Assembly (NCBI GenBank): GCA_964529265.1
Contig: CAZGVW010000238.1
Span: forward strand, 1 to 25,375
Source of the DNA: CAZGVW01 sp964529265
GTDB lineage: Bacteria; Planctomycetota; Phycisphaerae; Phycisphaerales; UBA1924
Reading direction: 5' to 3'
Length of the DNA stretch: 25,375 nucleotides
Position numbers and translations under genes: made by a program. Of the stretch, positions 9,249 through 19,731 are shown one piece after another; within the stretch, counting starts at the first letter, position 1; the number at the start of each line of letters is the position of its first letter. Under the pieces are notes generated by a model. The model saw nothing but the letters and a program-made list of their open reading frames with translations, made no database searches and was not told the DNA's origin.

Positions 9249-9276
9249 GGGTGATCCCCGCGCGCGGGGATCACCC
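9249..9276. other. 28-bp perfect palindrome
   Basis: The half-site GGGTGATCCCCGCG (9249-9262) is followed directly by its exact reverse complement (9263-9276), with no spacer. A run of eight T lies directly upstream (9240-9247) on the plus strand, the wrong side for an intrinsic terminator in that direction; on the minus strand the hairpin would be followed by A residues. It could be a dimeric protein-binding site or a cruciform/hairpin separating two convergent transcripts. Confidence 0.55.
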
Positions 9277-9308
9277 CATCCGCTCTCTCCCCCCGCTCTG
9301 CGGGCGTG

Positions 9309-9377
9309 AGGCCCGGCGCCTGCGCCGGCCTTACTACCTCCCTCTCCCCTCCCGCGGCGGTCAAACGGCGCGGGAGG
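9309..9377. terminator. Two hairpins between convergent genes (possible bidirectional terminators)
   Basis: Hairpin one is AGGCC-C-GGCG with CGCCGGCCT (9309-9331, 4-nt loop, one bulged C). Hairpin two is CCTCCCGCG (9348-9356) with CGCGGGAGG (9369-9377) and a 12-nt loop. Neither has a clear T-run, so the terminator role rests on position between two gene ends. Confidence 0.35.
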
Positions 9378-9582
9378 CGTCGGCGTCCCTGATCGCCGCC
9401 ATGCAATCCGGACTGTCTTCATGCCGCCCGGTGCGCGGGAAGCCGCGGATCGGGTCGTGCTCTGCAGGCCCCGGTCGGGAGCGGGCTTCGTTCTGCCGAC
9501 CCATCCCGGCCGGGCCATTTTGAGGGGAACAGGCGAGGGAGAACTGGGGGCAGGGTCGCGGCTGTGGGTCGCGGGCGGTGGG

Positions 9583-11280
9583 TCAGTCCTCCGTCTTCGC
9601 TCGCGATGCATCCGCCTCTCGCTCGCGCGACCGGCTGCCGCCCATGCCGATGCCCAGCGGCCTGACCTTCACCTGCGGCGAGCCGAGTTTGCCCGTGACG
9701 TGGTAGGTCACGATCCGGTCGGTGACCGCGCCGAGCAGATCGCCAACGCGCCCGAGCATGTCCTGCGTCCTTTCGAGCGGCCCCGCGTTCACGGCGAGGT
9801 CCATGGCGCCGGTGTACTCGATGAAGCCGTCGCCGCGTGCGGCGAACGCGGGGCTTTTCATTGTGAAGGACGTCACGTGCACGCCGTCGCCCTTGAGGGC
9901 GAAGTTGATGTCCATCTCATCCGTCGTGCGCGAAGCGCCGACGAGTTCTCCGATGACGTTCATCGCCTCCGCGAGCCGCTTGATGAGGGGCACGGTCACC
10001 AGCCGGCCCCTCCTGACCTGCACGCGGCCCTTGCCGGAGATCGAGCGCGGCAGGGCGGTGAGTTCAGCCGTGAGGTCGCCCTCGCTGTTCAGTTCGCCGG
10101 CGAGTTTGGGCTTCTGCCCCTCGGGGGTCTGCGTGCGGAGCGCCTCGCGCAACTCCAGCTGCTTCACGAGCCACCTGCCCTGAACGGGCATCGTCGGCAG
10201 CGCAAGGTTCACTGAGCCGCGGAGGCTGACTTCGCCGTTCAGCGTGCGCATATCGAACTGTTCGAGCGTCGCGCGGCGTCCGGCGATCTTCGCCGCGACC
10301 TCGCCGGTCTCGATTGGAAGGCGGCCCTCGCCCATCGCGGCGTTGAGGTTGCGCACGCTGATTCGCGCCGTGGCTTCGCTGGCGCGCCAGTCGAGCAGGG
10401 GGATCACGCCGCCGGCGCTTCCTGTCATCGCCCCGCGCACATCGTGCTCGCGCAGCAGGCTCTGGAGCGGCGGCGGCAGCGAGCCGTAACTCTCCTCGCC
10501 CAGTTCGGCCTCGAGCGCCACATCCTTGAAGTCCAGCGTGAACGTATCCAGATTGATGCGCCCATCCACCTTCAGGCGGAAGATCGGCGCGCGATCGAGC
10601 GTGGTGGCGAGCGCATACCAATCCGTGTCGCCCGATTCCTCGTCCGCGGCGACGTCCATATCGAGATTCACGCCGTCGAGCGTCATGGGCGGTTCACCTC
10701 CGCCCGGCTCGTAGACCAGGCCGCCGTTCACGAGGCGCAGGTTCCTGATCTGCAGCGCGTTGCTCAGGCGGGTTTCGGGCGGCTCCTGCTCCTGCTTCCG
10801 CATGCGATCGGTCTTGACGAACGGAACCAGGCCGCGGAAGCCGATTTCGCCTTCGCGCTCTGTCTGAATGAGGCGCAGCGTTCCGTCGTGGATCTCGACG
10901 CGTTCGATGACGACCGGTCGTCCGATCCGCGGGATCTCCGCCAGCGCCACGACCAGCGCGCCCGCGCGAACCACCTCCACCGGCCCCTCGTCCCGCGCCC
11001 CCGGAGCCCCCGGAATCCCCGGAATCCCCGGAATCCCCGGAATCCCCGGAATCCCCGGCGCCGTGAGCGTCAGGTCCGTGAACGTGATCACCCCCGGGTG
11101 TTCGTAGGTGAAACGCTGGAAGTCGATCTCCGGAACAAGATATGCTTCGAGCAGGTTCACCACCTGCCGCGCCGCCCAATCCTGCACGCTGCCCGAGCGC
11201 GTGAACGTCAGGAAGAGCGCCACGGCCGCCGCGGCAAGGATCGTCGTGAAGATCGCCGCCAGAATCAGGATCCGCCTCAT
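9583..11280 (-). CDS. AsmA-like envelope protein with collagen-like GIP insert
   Basis: This 565-aa protein has one N-terminal membrane anchor (MRRILILAAIFTTILAAAAV) followed by a long beta-rich periplasmic region, the layout of AsmA/YhdP-type proteins thought to bridge the envelope and affect lipid movement. The C-terminal region resembles the AsmA C-terminal domain (ISGKGRVQVRRGRL, GFIEYTGAMDLAVNAGPL, YHVTGKLGSPQVKVRPL). The start at 11280 has GGAGG 11 nt upstream and begins directly at the anchor; ATG at 11298 is possible but lacks a ribosome-binding site, and the open frame to 11505 would overlap the hydrolase gene. Between early beta-strands is a collagen-like run of five GIP triplets encoded by a 9-bp tandem repeat, probably a recent expansion. 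The gene is divergent from the hydrolase at 11327. Confidence 0.8.
   Translation of the reverse strand: MRRILILAAIFTTILAAAAVALFLTFTRSGSVQDWAARQVVNLLEAYLVPEIDFQRFTYEHPGVITFTDLTLTAPGIPGIPGIPGIPGIPGAPGARDEGPVEVVRAGALVVALAEIPRIGRPVVIERVEIHDGTLRLIQTEREGEIGFRGLVPFVKTDRMRKQEQEPPETRLSNALQIRNLRLVNGGLVYEPGGGEPPMTLDGVNLDMDVAADEESGDTDWYALATTLDRAPIFRLKVDGRINLDTFTLDFKDVALEAELGEESYGSLPPPLQSLLREHDVRGAMTGSAGGVIPLLDWRASEATARISVRNLNAAMGEGRLPIETGEVAAKIAGRRATLEQFDMRTLNGEVSLRGSVNLALPTMPVQGRWLVKQLELREALRTQTPEGQKPKLAGELNSEGDLTAELTALPRSISGKGRVQVRRGRLVTVPLIKRLAEAMNVIGELVGASRTTDEMDINFALKGDGVHVTSFTMKSPAFAARGDGFIEYTGAMDLAVNAGPLERTQDMLGRVGDLLGAVTDRIVTYHVTGKLGSPQVKVRPLGIGMGGSRSREREADASRAKTED
11012..11056 (-). repeat. 9-bp coding minisatellite, five copies (Gly-Ile-Pro)
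   Basis: Five perfect copies of GGAATCCCC run from 11012 to 11056 on the plus strand, with a degenerate sixth copy (GGAGCCCCC) at 11003-11011. On the coding minus strand the unit encodes an exact Gly-x-y triplet, GIP, continued by GAPGA. Identical codons in each copy point to recent slippage. Confidence 0.85.
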
Positions 11281-11326
11281 GCCCGCCGGCGCCTCCATGT
11301 CGCGCAGCCGTCGTCCGAAGAGGGGG
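11281..11326. promoter_or_regulatory. Short divergent intergenic region
   Basis: Only about 46 bp separate the chosen starts of the minus-strand AsmA-like gene and the plus-strand hydrolase. Promoters for both must overlap each other or lie inside the opposite gene. GGAGG at 11292-11296 (minus strand) and AGAGG at 11319-11323 (plus strand) are the ribosome-binding candidates. No clear -35/-10 elements were recognised. Confidence 0.4.
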
Positions 11327-12502
11327 ATGGTAGCGCACACGGCCGGTCTCAGCGCCGCCGTCATTCTGTTCGCGCTCTGCACGGGGAGCGCTTCGATCGC
11401 GGTTCCGCCGCCCGCGCCGCCCGCGCCCCCGCCCCCGCCCCCGGAGGGCGCACACCCGCAACCCGAAGCGGCGACCATCCCCGCCGCGGCGACGATCCGC
11501 CTCATGTCGAGCGGCGAGGACGGCGCGATCCAATGGACTCCGCTCCCGGAGTTCGATCACGCGCCGGACACGATCGTGCTGCTCATCCACGGGCTCGATG
11601 AGCCGGGCGCCATCTGGGATGATCTCGCGCTGCGCCTCTCGGACGCGGGGATCCCGACTGCGCGCTTCGAATACCCCAACGATCAGGCCATCGCTTCATC
11701 TACGGATCTCTTCGCCGCGGCGCTGCGGGAACTCCTCGCCCGCGGCGTTCAGCGTCTCGACATCGTCGCGCACTCCATGGGCGGCCTTGTCGCGCGCGAC
11801 GCCCTCACGCGCCCCTCCATCTACAACGGCGCTGCGCAGGGCCATGACGATCTTCCCGATATCCGCACGCTCATCATGGTGGGCCCGCCCAACCAAGGGT
11901 CGCCCTTTGCGCGGCTCCAGATTCTTGCGGAAGCCCGCGAGCACCTCGTGCGGCTCTTCGATGGCCACGCCCGCGACGGCAAGCCCGCGCTCGAATGGCA
12001 GACCGATGGCGATGGCGAAGCCGCGATAGACCTTCTTCCCGGCAGCGCCTTCCTGAAGGACCTGAACGCCCGCCCCGCGCCCCGCGGCGTGCGGATGACC
12101 ATCATCTATGGCGAAGTCGCCGGCGGCGCCGATGGCGCAGTCGAGAAAGCCGCGGAATCGTCATGGGTTGAATGGCTGCTCGGCCGGAAGGAGACCAACC
12201 GCCTCGCCCGCGAGGTGCAGAGCATCTCGGGCCAGGTGGGCGATGGGGTTGTGCCTTCTTCCTCCGCGCGGCTCGAGGGCGTGGAGGACGTTGTCCGCGT
12301 CAGCGCGGACCACCGGAGCATCCTGCACATCACCGGCGCCGAGCGATCTCTCCGCGAGGCGGTGGACGCGACCCCTCGCGTCGCCCCGGCGCTCGATCCG
12401 ATCATGGATCGGCTGCGGCCGCTCCATCAGCCCCCGGCGCCTGACGAACCGCCCGGCGCGCCACCCGCCGGAGGGCCGGCCGGGTCCGATTCGCCCCTCT
12501 GA
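11327..12502 (+). CDS. Exported alpha/beta hydrolase (lipase/esterase-like)
   Basis: This 391-aa protein begins with a signal-like segment (MVAHTAGLSAAVILFALCTG, then SASIA) and a Pro-rich linker, so it is probably exported. The hydrolase core has the oxyanion-loop motif HGLDEPG (88-94) and the nucleophile elbow AHSMGG with S150. A plausible triad is completed by D306 (VGDGVV) and H329 (SADHRSILH). GPPNQGSPFARL after the nucleophile strand resembles lipase/PGAP1-like serine hydrolases acting on lipid esters. The C-terminal 35 residues are Pro-rich and probably disordered. Start: ATG 11327 begins the signal peptide and has AGAGG 3 nt upstream; the frame is open further upstream to 11108, but that part is antisense to the AsmA-like gene. 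Third codon positions favour C, unlike the efflux genes. Substrate unknown. Confidence 0.85.
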   Translation: MVAHTAGLSAAVILFALCTGSASIAVPPPAPPAPPPPPPEGAHPQPEAATIPAAATIRLMSSGEDGAIQWTPLPEFDHAPDTIVLLIHGLDEPGAIWDDLALRLSDAGIPTARFEYPNDQAIASSTDLFAAALRELLARGVQRLDIVAHSMGGLVARDALTRPSIYNGAAQGHDDLPDIRTLIMVGPPNQGSPFARLQILAEAREHLVRLFDGHARDGKPALEWQTDGDGEAAIDLLPGSAFLKDLNARPAPRGVRMTIIYGEVAGGADGAVEKAAESSWVEWLLGRKETNRLAREVQSISGQVGDGVVPSSSARLEGVEDVVRVSADHRSILHITGAERSLREAVDATPRVAPALDPIMDRLRPLHQPPAPDEPPGAPPAGGPAGSDSPL

Positions 12503-12540
12503 AGCCCCGATCGGGGGCGTCGAAGCCCGTTCTGCCCCGA

Positions 12541-12621
12541 ATTCGAGTGACTCCCCGCCCCGGCGAGGCTACAACGATGCTTGGGGCGGGCCTTTCCACG
12601 GCCCCGGCGAGGCACTCGAAT
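12541..12621 (+). promoter_or_regulatory. Nested inverted repeats in the leader of the metalloprotease gene
   Basis: Outer arms ATTCGAGTG (12541-12549) and CACTCGAAT (12613-12621) are perfect 9-bp complements. Inside them CCCGCCCC (12554-12561) pairs with GGGGCGGG (12583-12590). The sequence CCCCGGCGAGGC also appears twice as a direct repeat inside the outer arms, near 12559 and 12603. The outer right arm ends one base before the ribosome-binding site AAAGGA (12623-12628). If transcribed, this would fold into a branched leader able to affect translation. It does not match a riboswitch class I recognise. Confidence 0.5.
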
Positions 12622-12635
12622 CAAAGGATCAGAGC

Positions 12636-14399
12636 ATGAGCGAGATGGCGCTTCGGAGACTCTTCGGACTGCCTGCCGCGGCCGTGGCCGCGGTCTTCGT
12701 TGCGGCCGGCGCGCCACAGGCGCCGGCTCGCCCCGCGCTGGGGCCCGCGGCCGGAGCGCTGTCGGACGCCGCGGGGGCGCTGCTTGCGGAGCCGGGCGTG
12801 GTGCGGGCGGAGGCGGTTTCGGTTGATTTCGAGGCGATGCGCGCAGCGCGTTCGGTGCGGGCCCCCGGCGCGCAGCCCACGCTCACACTTCCGGAGTTCG
12901 ATGGTGAATCGATCGAGGTCGCGATCGACCGCATCGATCCCGGCGTCCCCGGCCGTGCGGACAGTTACGTGATCGTCGGCCACGTCGCAGGCGAGAAGGG
13001 TTCGACGTGGGCGTTTCTCTCGGTGAACGGCGGCGCGCTGTACGGCGATGTCATTCGTCTCGGCCTGCCGACGATCCAGATCCGGCCGACGGATGGCCCG
13101 CTGCACGTCCTGCGCGAGGTTGATGATGCGCTTCGGAAGGATGCGCCGTGCGGCTGCGGGCCGGAGCACGCGGTCGGCCTCGCGGCTGAAGGGGGCAACC
13201 CGGAGGAAGAATCGCCCGGGCTGCGCAACGTCGGCGACGTGGTGGGCCCGCTGATCGATGTGATGGTGGTGTACACGCCGCTGGCGCGGCAGGCGGCGCT
13301 CGGCGCCCCGGCGCTGGAAGCCGCGGTGGCCAACTGGTTCGCCTATGCGAACGCGGCGTACGAGAACAGCGAGGTGACGCAGCGCGTGCGGCTGGTGCAC
13401 ATCGCCGAGATCGCGTACACCGAGGGCGATGCGGACACCGATCTTGCTCGTCTGCGCGCGACGAGCGATGGGCACATGGATTCGGTCCACGCCACGCGCA
13501 CGGTCAACGGCGCGGACATGGTGCACCTGGTGTCGCTTTCGACCGGCGTGTGCGGGCTGGCGTACCTCATGTCGGGCGTGGGCGCGAGCTTCGCCTCGTC
13601 CTGCTTCGGCCTCACGGTGTATGGCTGCGGCGCGCGCACGTTCACGCACGAACTCGGCCACAACATGGGGTGTGCGCACGACCACGACAACGCGGGGTCG
13701 GCGGCGTACTGCTACGCCTTCGGGCATCGGACCTCGAGCCCGCAGCTGCGGACGATCATGGCGTATGACCCCGGCTCGCCGATTCCGTATGTCTCGAATC
13801 CGGACCTCACGGTCTCCGGCCAGGTGATCGGCGTCACGGGCTGCGGCGGCGACGCGGCGGATAACGCCCGCGCCATGCGGAACACCGACACCACCGTCGC
13901 CGCGTTCCGCACGCAGGTGCATCCCAATCCGGCGCCGGGCGCGTTCTCGCTCCAGTCGCCCTCGCCCTTCCAGACCGGCGTGGACCTGATTCCCGAACTG
14001 ATCTGGCAATCGGTCGGGGCGGATGTGGAGTACAACGTCTTCGTCTCGCCGAATCCTGACCTTTCGGACCCGGTGTATTCTCGCAAGGGCTGGGCGAATA
14101 CGAGCGCCTTTGTTTCCGCGGGCGCGCTCACCCACGGGACGACGTACTACTGGGGCGTCACGGCCTTCGGCCTCGCCACGCAGACGAACAGCATGCCGCA
14201 GATCGCCTCGTTCGTGACGCGCCTCCGCGCGGATCTGAACGGCGACGGCCAGGTGAACAGCACGGACATCGCCGGGCTGCTGGGGGCGTGGGGCCCGTGC
14301 CCGGCGCCGCCGAGCGTCTGCGACGCGGACCTCAACGGCGACGGCGGCGTGAACTCATCGGATCTGAGTCAGATGCTGGGGTCGTGGGGAGCACCGTAG
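12636..14399 (+). CDS. Secreted metzincin zinc metalloprotease (reprolysin-like) with Fn3-like module and dockerin tail
   Basis: This 587-aa protein starts with a signal peptide (MALRRLFGLPAAAVAAVFVA region). After a propeptide-like region, the catalytic domain starts near 203 (VVGPLIDVMVVYTPLARQAA). The zinc site HELGHNMGCAH at 338-348 is the full metzincin HExxHxxGxxH motif, followed by a Met-turn at M375 (TIMAYD); cysteines around it could form disulfides. Residues about 430-528 look like an Fn3-type module (LIWQSVGADVEYNVFVSPN, TTYYWGVTAF). The end (532-587) has two Ca-binding-type repeats, DLNGDGQVNSTDIAGLLGAW and DLNGDGGVNSSDLSQMLGSW, the planctomycete dockerin-like tail. ATG 12636 has AAAGGA 7 nt upstream. 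Known: metzincins cleave proteins; the tail suggests anchoring to a cohesin partner or a surface. The stop is 2 bp from the end of the convergent gene. Confidence 0.92.
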   Translation: MSEMALRRLFGLPAAAVAAVFVAAGAPQAPARPALGPAAGALSDAAGALLAEPGVVRAEAVSVDFEAMRAARSVRAPGAQPTLTLPEFDGESIEVAIDRIDPGVPGRADSYVIVGHVAGEKGSTWAFLSVNGGALYGDVIRLGLPTIQIRPTDGPLHVLREVDDALRKDAPCGCGPEHAVGLAAEGGNPEEESPGLRNVGDVVGPLIDVMVVYTPLARQAALGAPALEAAVANWFAYANAAYENSEVTQRVRLVHIAEIAYTEGDADTDLARLRATSDGHMDSVHATRTVNGADMVHLVSLSTGVCGLAYLMSGVGASFASSCFGLTVYGCGARTFTHELGHNMGCAHDHDNAGSAAYCYAFGHRTSSPQLRTIMAYDPGSPIPYVSNPDLTVSGQVIGVTGCGGDAADNARAMRNTDTTVAAFRTQVHPNPAPGAFSLQSPSPFQTGVDLIPELIWQSVGADVEYNVFVSPNPDLSDPVYSRKGWANTSAFVSAGALTHGTTYYWGVTAFGLATQTNSMPQIASFVTRLRADLNGDGQVNSTDIAGLLGAWGPCPAPPSVCDADLNGDGGVNSSDLSQMLGSWGAP

Positions 14400-14401
14400 A
14401 C

Positions 14402-15055
14402 TCAGCGCGGGGTTCTCCCCGTCGTCCTGAACCTGACCTTGAACGCCTCCGCGGCCGCCTGTTCTGCGGCGACGATAAACTGCGCAGCGTCGGACGCCGA
14501 AACAAGAGCCCACCCGCAGTCGAAGTCGCGGTTGGCGACGATCAGGCATTTCGCGGCGGCGAGGAACGCTTCCGGCTCGGTTCGCCAGACGTCGCCGGTC
14601 ATCATCCATGGCGCCGCGTTTTCTTCAGCGACGGCGAACTGCATGTTGACAAAGCCCCAGGCGAGCGTGGGAATCACCCGCTCGATCGCGCCTCCGTCAT
14701 CCACGACGGCGAATCCATGATGCATGTACCCCGGGCCCGGATTTTCGACATGCAGGGCGGGCATGTGCACTCGCGGCAGCGTTTTGCCGGAGAGCGCCGC
14801 GGCGAACGATGGCAACAACAGGTCAGGTTTTGCAGGTCCATCCACCCACGCGATGCGCACGTGACCCGGCGGCGTGACAGATTTCGGCAATCGCACGACT
14901 GCAAGGCCGAACCGCCCCGCCGTGGTCGTCCATGAGCGCCCGGGAGGGATCCCCAGGTGGATGGCGCGCCATTCCCCTTGTGGTGGGGTGCGCCAAGAGA
15001 ACCCCTCACGGGCAAGGGCGTTGGTCAAAGGCAGCGGAGGCTCGCACCAAGGCAC
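14402..15055 (-). CDS. Hypothetical protein, no recognised family
   Basis: I do not recognise this family. The frame is convincingly coding on the minus strand: third positions are mostly G or C, rare codons are few and the residue mix is balanced, whereas the opposite-strand frames are Arg/Gly-rich. The protein is soluble-looking with no signal peptide or membrane span. It contains several Trp and His, including HVRIAWVDGPAKPDLLLPSF, GYMHHGFAVVDDGGAIERV and AAPWMMTGDVW. The start is uncertain: the frame is open to an ATG at 15274, but that would run into the start of atpD and through low-complexity sequence, so I chose the GTG at 15055 (217 aa); a later start is possible. It is tail-to-tail with the metalloprotease gene (2 bp apart) and divergent from atpD. 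Confidence 0.6.
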   Translation of the reverse strand: MPWCEPPLPLTNALAREGFSWRTPPQGEWRAIHLGIPPGRSWTTTAGRFGLAVVRLPKSVTPPGHVRIAWVDGPAKPDLLLPSFAAALSGKTLPRVHMPALHVENPGPGYMHHGFAVVDDGGAIERVIPTLAWGFVNMQFAVAEENAAPWMMTGDVWRTEPEAFLAAAKCLIVANRDFDCGWALVSASDAAQFIVAAEQAAAEAFKVRFRTTGRTPR

Positions 15056-15233
15056 TGGCGAAGGGTACGAATCTCCCGCAACTCCGCACTTCCCACCGCC
15101 CCCTCCGCTCGCTACCCTCTTGACCCCCCCAGCCCGCCCCGGGGCCGGGGATCCGCTATCCCGCCCACTACACCCCCCCCACGCCCCCCCGAGGCCGACG
15201 GCCCGCAGGCCCCGACCCCCAGGAACCACCCCA

Positions 15234-16673
<1,440 letters not shown>

Positions 16674-16715
16674 TCGCTTCCGCCCGTTCGGTGGTCTCAG
16701 AACCAGCAGCCGACG

Positions 16716-16755
16716 AGGGCCTCGCAGCCGGGTGTTTGCCCCGGGACGAGGCCCT
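16716..16755 (+). terminator. Hairpin downstream of atpD
   Basis: AGGGCCTCG (16716-16724) pairs perfectly with CGAGGCCCT (16747-16755). Inside it CCGGG (16728-16732) pairs with CCCGG (16740-16744) around a 7-nt loop. It starts 43 nt after the atpD stop and is followed by GTTTGTG, only a weak T-run, so it is a probable rather than certain intrinsic terminator. Confidence 0.5.
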
Positions 16756-17070
16756 GTTTGTGCGCGAATTTGCTCGCGTTGCGTGAATTCCCGCTCCAAC
16801 TGCAAGGGGCGCGAAACTGCCGCGACATAGCGCCGTATACGGAAGTGCGCGCCCGGTTCCTCCCGGTCCGCGCACGAGGTTGGTTCTCGGGGCGGAACAT
16901 CCGCCGGACATGAGCCGGGATCGTTGAATCCCGCGCTTCCGAAGAGGGGCAAGTCCGCACGCGGCCGGACTGCGTTGGCGTCGGAATCATCACGCCGAGC
17001 GTGAGGGCTGTGAATGTGCGCACGATGCGCGGCCGTTGCACCGACACGAAGAGCAAACTCGCTGTGTCCC

Positions 17071-17185
17071 TGCGCGCTTCGGCGCGCAAGTTCGCCGTTG
17101 CGCGACGGACGCCCCTCCGCCGCGCGTCAGATCTGAGAGGGTGATCGTGGGTTGATCAACGAGCGACGCCGGCCGATTGCCGGCG
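17071..17185 (+). promoter_or_regulatory. Two hairpins in the leader of the FG-GAP gene
   Basis: TGCGCGC (17071-17077) and GCGCGCA (17082-17088) close a TTCG loop, the very stable cUUCGg tetraloop type in RNA. CGCCGGC (17167-17173) and GCCGGCG (17179-17185) form a second hairpin ending 3 nt before the ribosome-binding site GGGAGGT (17189-17195). They may influence transcript stability or translation; no known riboswitch was recognised. Confidence 0.4.
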
Positions 17186-17202
17186 CGAGGGAGGTCCGGA
17201 TC

Positions 17203-18999
<1,797 letters not shown>

Positions 19000-19026
19000 C
19001 GCTCGCCCGGGCGTCCGAACCTGCGA

Positions 19027-19078
19027 ACAATGTCGAGGCGCGCCGCATTTCACCCTCGCGGCGCGCCTCGTTCATTGT
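19027..19078 (+). terminator. Long near-perfect hairpin after the FG-GAP gene
   Basis: CGAGGCGCGCCGC (19034-19046) pairs perfectly with GCGGCGCGCCTCG (19058-19070) around an 11-nt loop. The stem continues after a small internal loop with ACAATG (19027-19032) and CATTGT (19073-19078). It lies 27 nt after the stop codon; the following sequence GTTCTC has few T, so this is a strong hairpin but an imperfect intrinsic terminator. Confidence 0.55.
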
Positions 19079-19145
19079 GTTCTCGGGCGCTCCACAGCGC
19101 GCGAGTTCGTCCATCCGCAGCCACACGATCCGGAGGCCCGCTTCC

Positions 19146-19547
19146 ATGAACAGCGCCAACACCAGCCCCGACACCACCGTCCGCCGCCGCGCCCCGATCC
19201 TCGCCACCGCCGCCCTCACCCTCGCCGCGGCTGCCGGGGCCTACACCCTCCACGCCTCCCGCGCCGAGGCCCGCGCCCCGGGGCCCGCCGCCGCGGCTGA
19301 GCGCTTCGAATACGGCATCCTCGTCGTCCTCACCAACGACGCCGTCTTCTGGACCGCCGCCGAGCCCTTCCTCCTGGAAGCCGCGGAGCCCCGCGTGCCC
19401 GAGCAACTCATCGGCTCCCAGCGCATCCGCGTCATCCGCCCCGCCGAGGTCGAGCACCTCAACACACTCGGCGCCGCGGGCTGGGACGTCGTCCAGACCG
19501 CCGCTGGCGGCGACGGCCGCTCGTACCTCCTGCGGCGAAGACTCTGA
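19146..19547 (+). CDS. Small membrane-anchored or exported protein, DUF4177-like
   Basis: This 133-aa protein begins at ATG 19146 with GGAGG 9 nt upstream. An uncleaved anchor or signal segment (PILATAALTLAAAAGAYTLH, after RRRA) leads to a short domain. The pattern FEYGILVV...EVEHLNTLGAAGWDVVQT...GGDGRSYLLRRRL fits DUF4177-type domains, which have the layout 'YEYkvv ... LNeLGaeGWElv ... YlLKR'. Function of that family is unknown. The DUF4177 call rests on motif layout and is moderate. It lies 146 bp after the FG-GAP gene behind a strong hairpin, so it probably has its own promoter. Confidence 0.7.
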   Translation: MNSANTSPDTTVRRRAPILATAALTLAAAAGAYTLHASRAEARAPGPAAAAERFEYGILVVLTNDAVFWTAAEPFLLEAAEPRVPEQLIGSQRIRVIRPAEVEHLNTLGAAGWDVVQTAAGGDGRSYLLRRRL

Positions 19548-19596
19548 CGCGCGGCGCGAGATTCCAACTCCGAAGCGCCGCCGCCCTGATGGCGTG

Positions 19597-19625
19597 GCAT
19601 GGACAACCGCCTTGGGTTGTCATGC
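19597..19625. repeat. GCATGGACAACC hairpin repeat, copy A
   Basis: GCATGGACAACC (19597-19608) faces GGTTGTCATGC (19615-19625), an inverted repeat broken by one missing base. The 17 bases GTGGCATGGACAACCGC match copy B at 21654-21671 except one extra T near its start. It lies in the 184-bp gap before the small lipoprotein gene. Confidence 0.7.
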
Positions 19626-19731
19626 GGGCGCGCCGATGGAATGCCCGGGCCGAGCCCGCGCGGACTCACGTTGCTCGAGACTGAGCGCACCCCCGCGCCT
19701 CGTCGAGACCCTTTCAGACGGAGTCGCCTTC

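Larger units (their letters stand above)
9025..9582. other. Non-coding interval between convergent genes
   Basis: This 558-bp space lies between the 3' ends of the kinase gene (plus) and the AsmA-like gene (minus). It contains a short tandem repeat (9043-9066), a run of eight T (9240-9247), a 28-bp palindrome (9249-9276) and two further hairpins (9309-9377). I see no convincing gene: open frames here are short and their translations are Arg/Pro-rich low complexity. The overall plus-strand G excess of the left part of the window fades out around here. Confidence 0.6.
16674..17202. other. Non-coding interval between atpD and the FG-GAP gene
   Basis: This is a 529-bp interval. It contains the atpD terminator candidate (16716-16755), a UUCG-loop hairpin (17071-17088) and a hairpin beside the next ribosome-binding site (17167-17185). 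Open frames here are short, with Arg/Ser/Thr-rich translations and no recognisable motif. No tRNA- or rRNA-like sequence was found. Confidence 0.55.

Noticed and set aside
9249..9276. dif recombination site at the skew change
   Set aside because: The length of 28 bp is right, but the sequence is GC-only in its core and shows none of the usual XerC/XerD arm bases; kept only as an unexplained palindrome.
9240..9276. Canonical intrinsic terminator for the kinase gene
   Set aside because: The T-run precedes the hairpin on the plus strand and would be an A-run after it on the minus strand, so neither direction fits.
15120..15162. Sigma-70 promoter for atpD (TTGACC and TATCCC)
   Set aside because: The spacing is about 31 bp, far from the usual 16-18.
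16697..17089. Possible 130-aa minus-strand protein in the atpD downstream gap
   Set aside because: No ribosome-binding site or motif, and it runs through the atpD terminator hairpin; residue use looks random.
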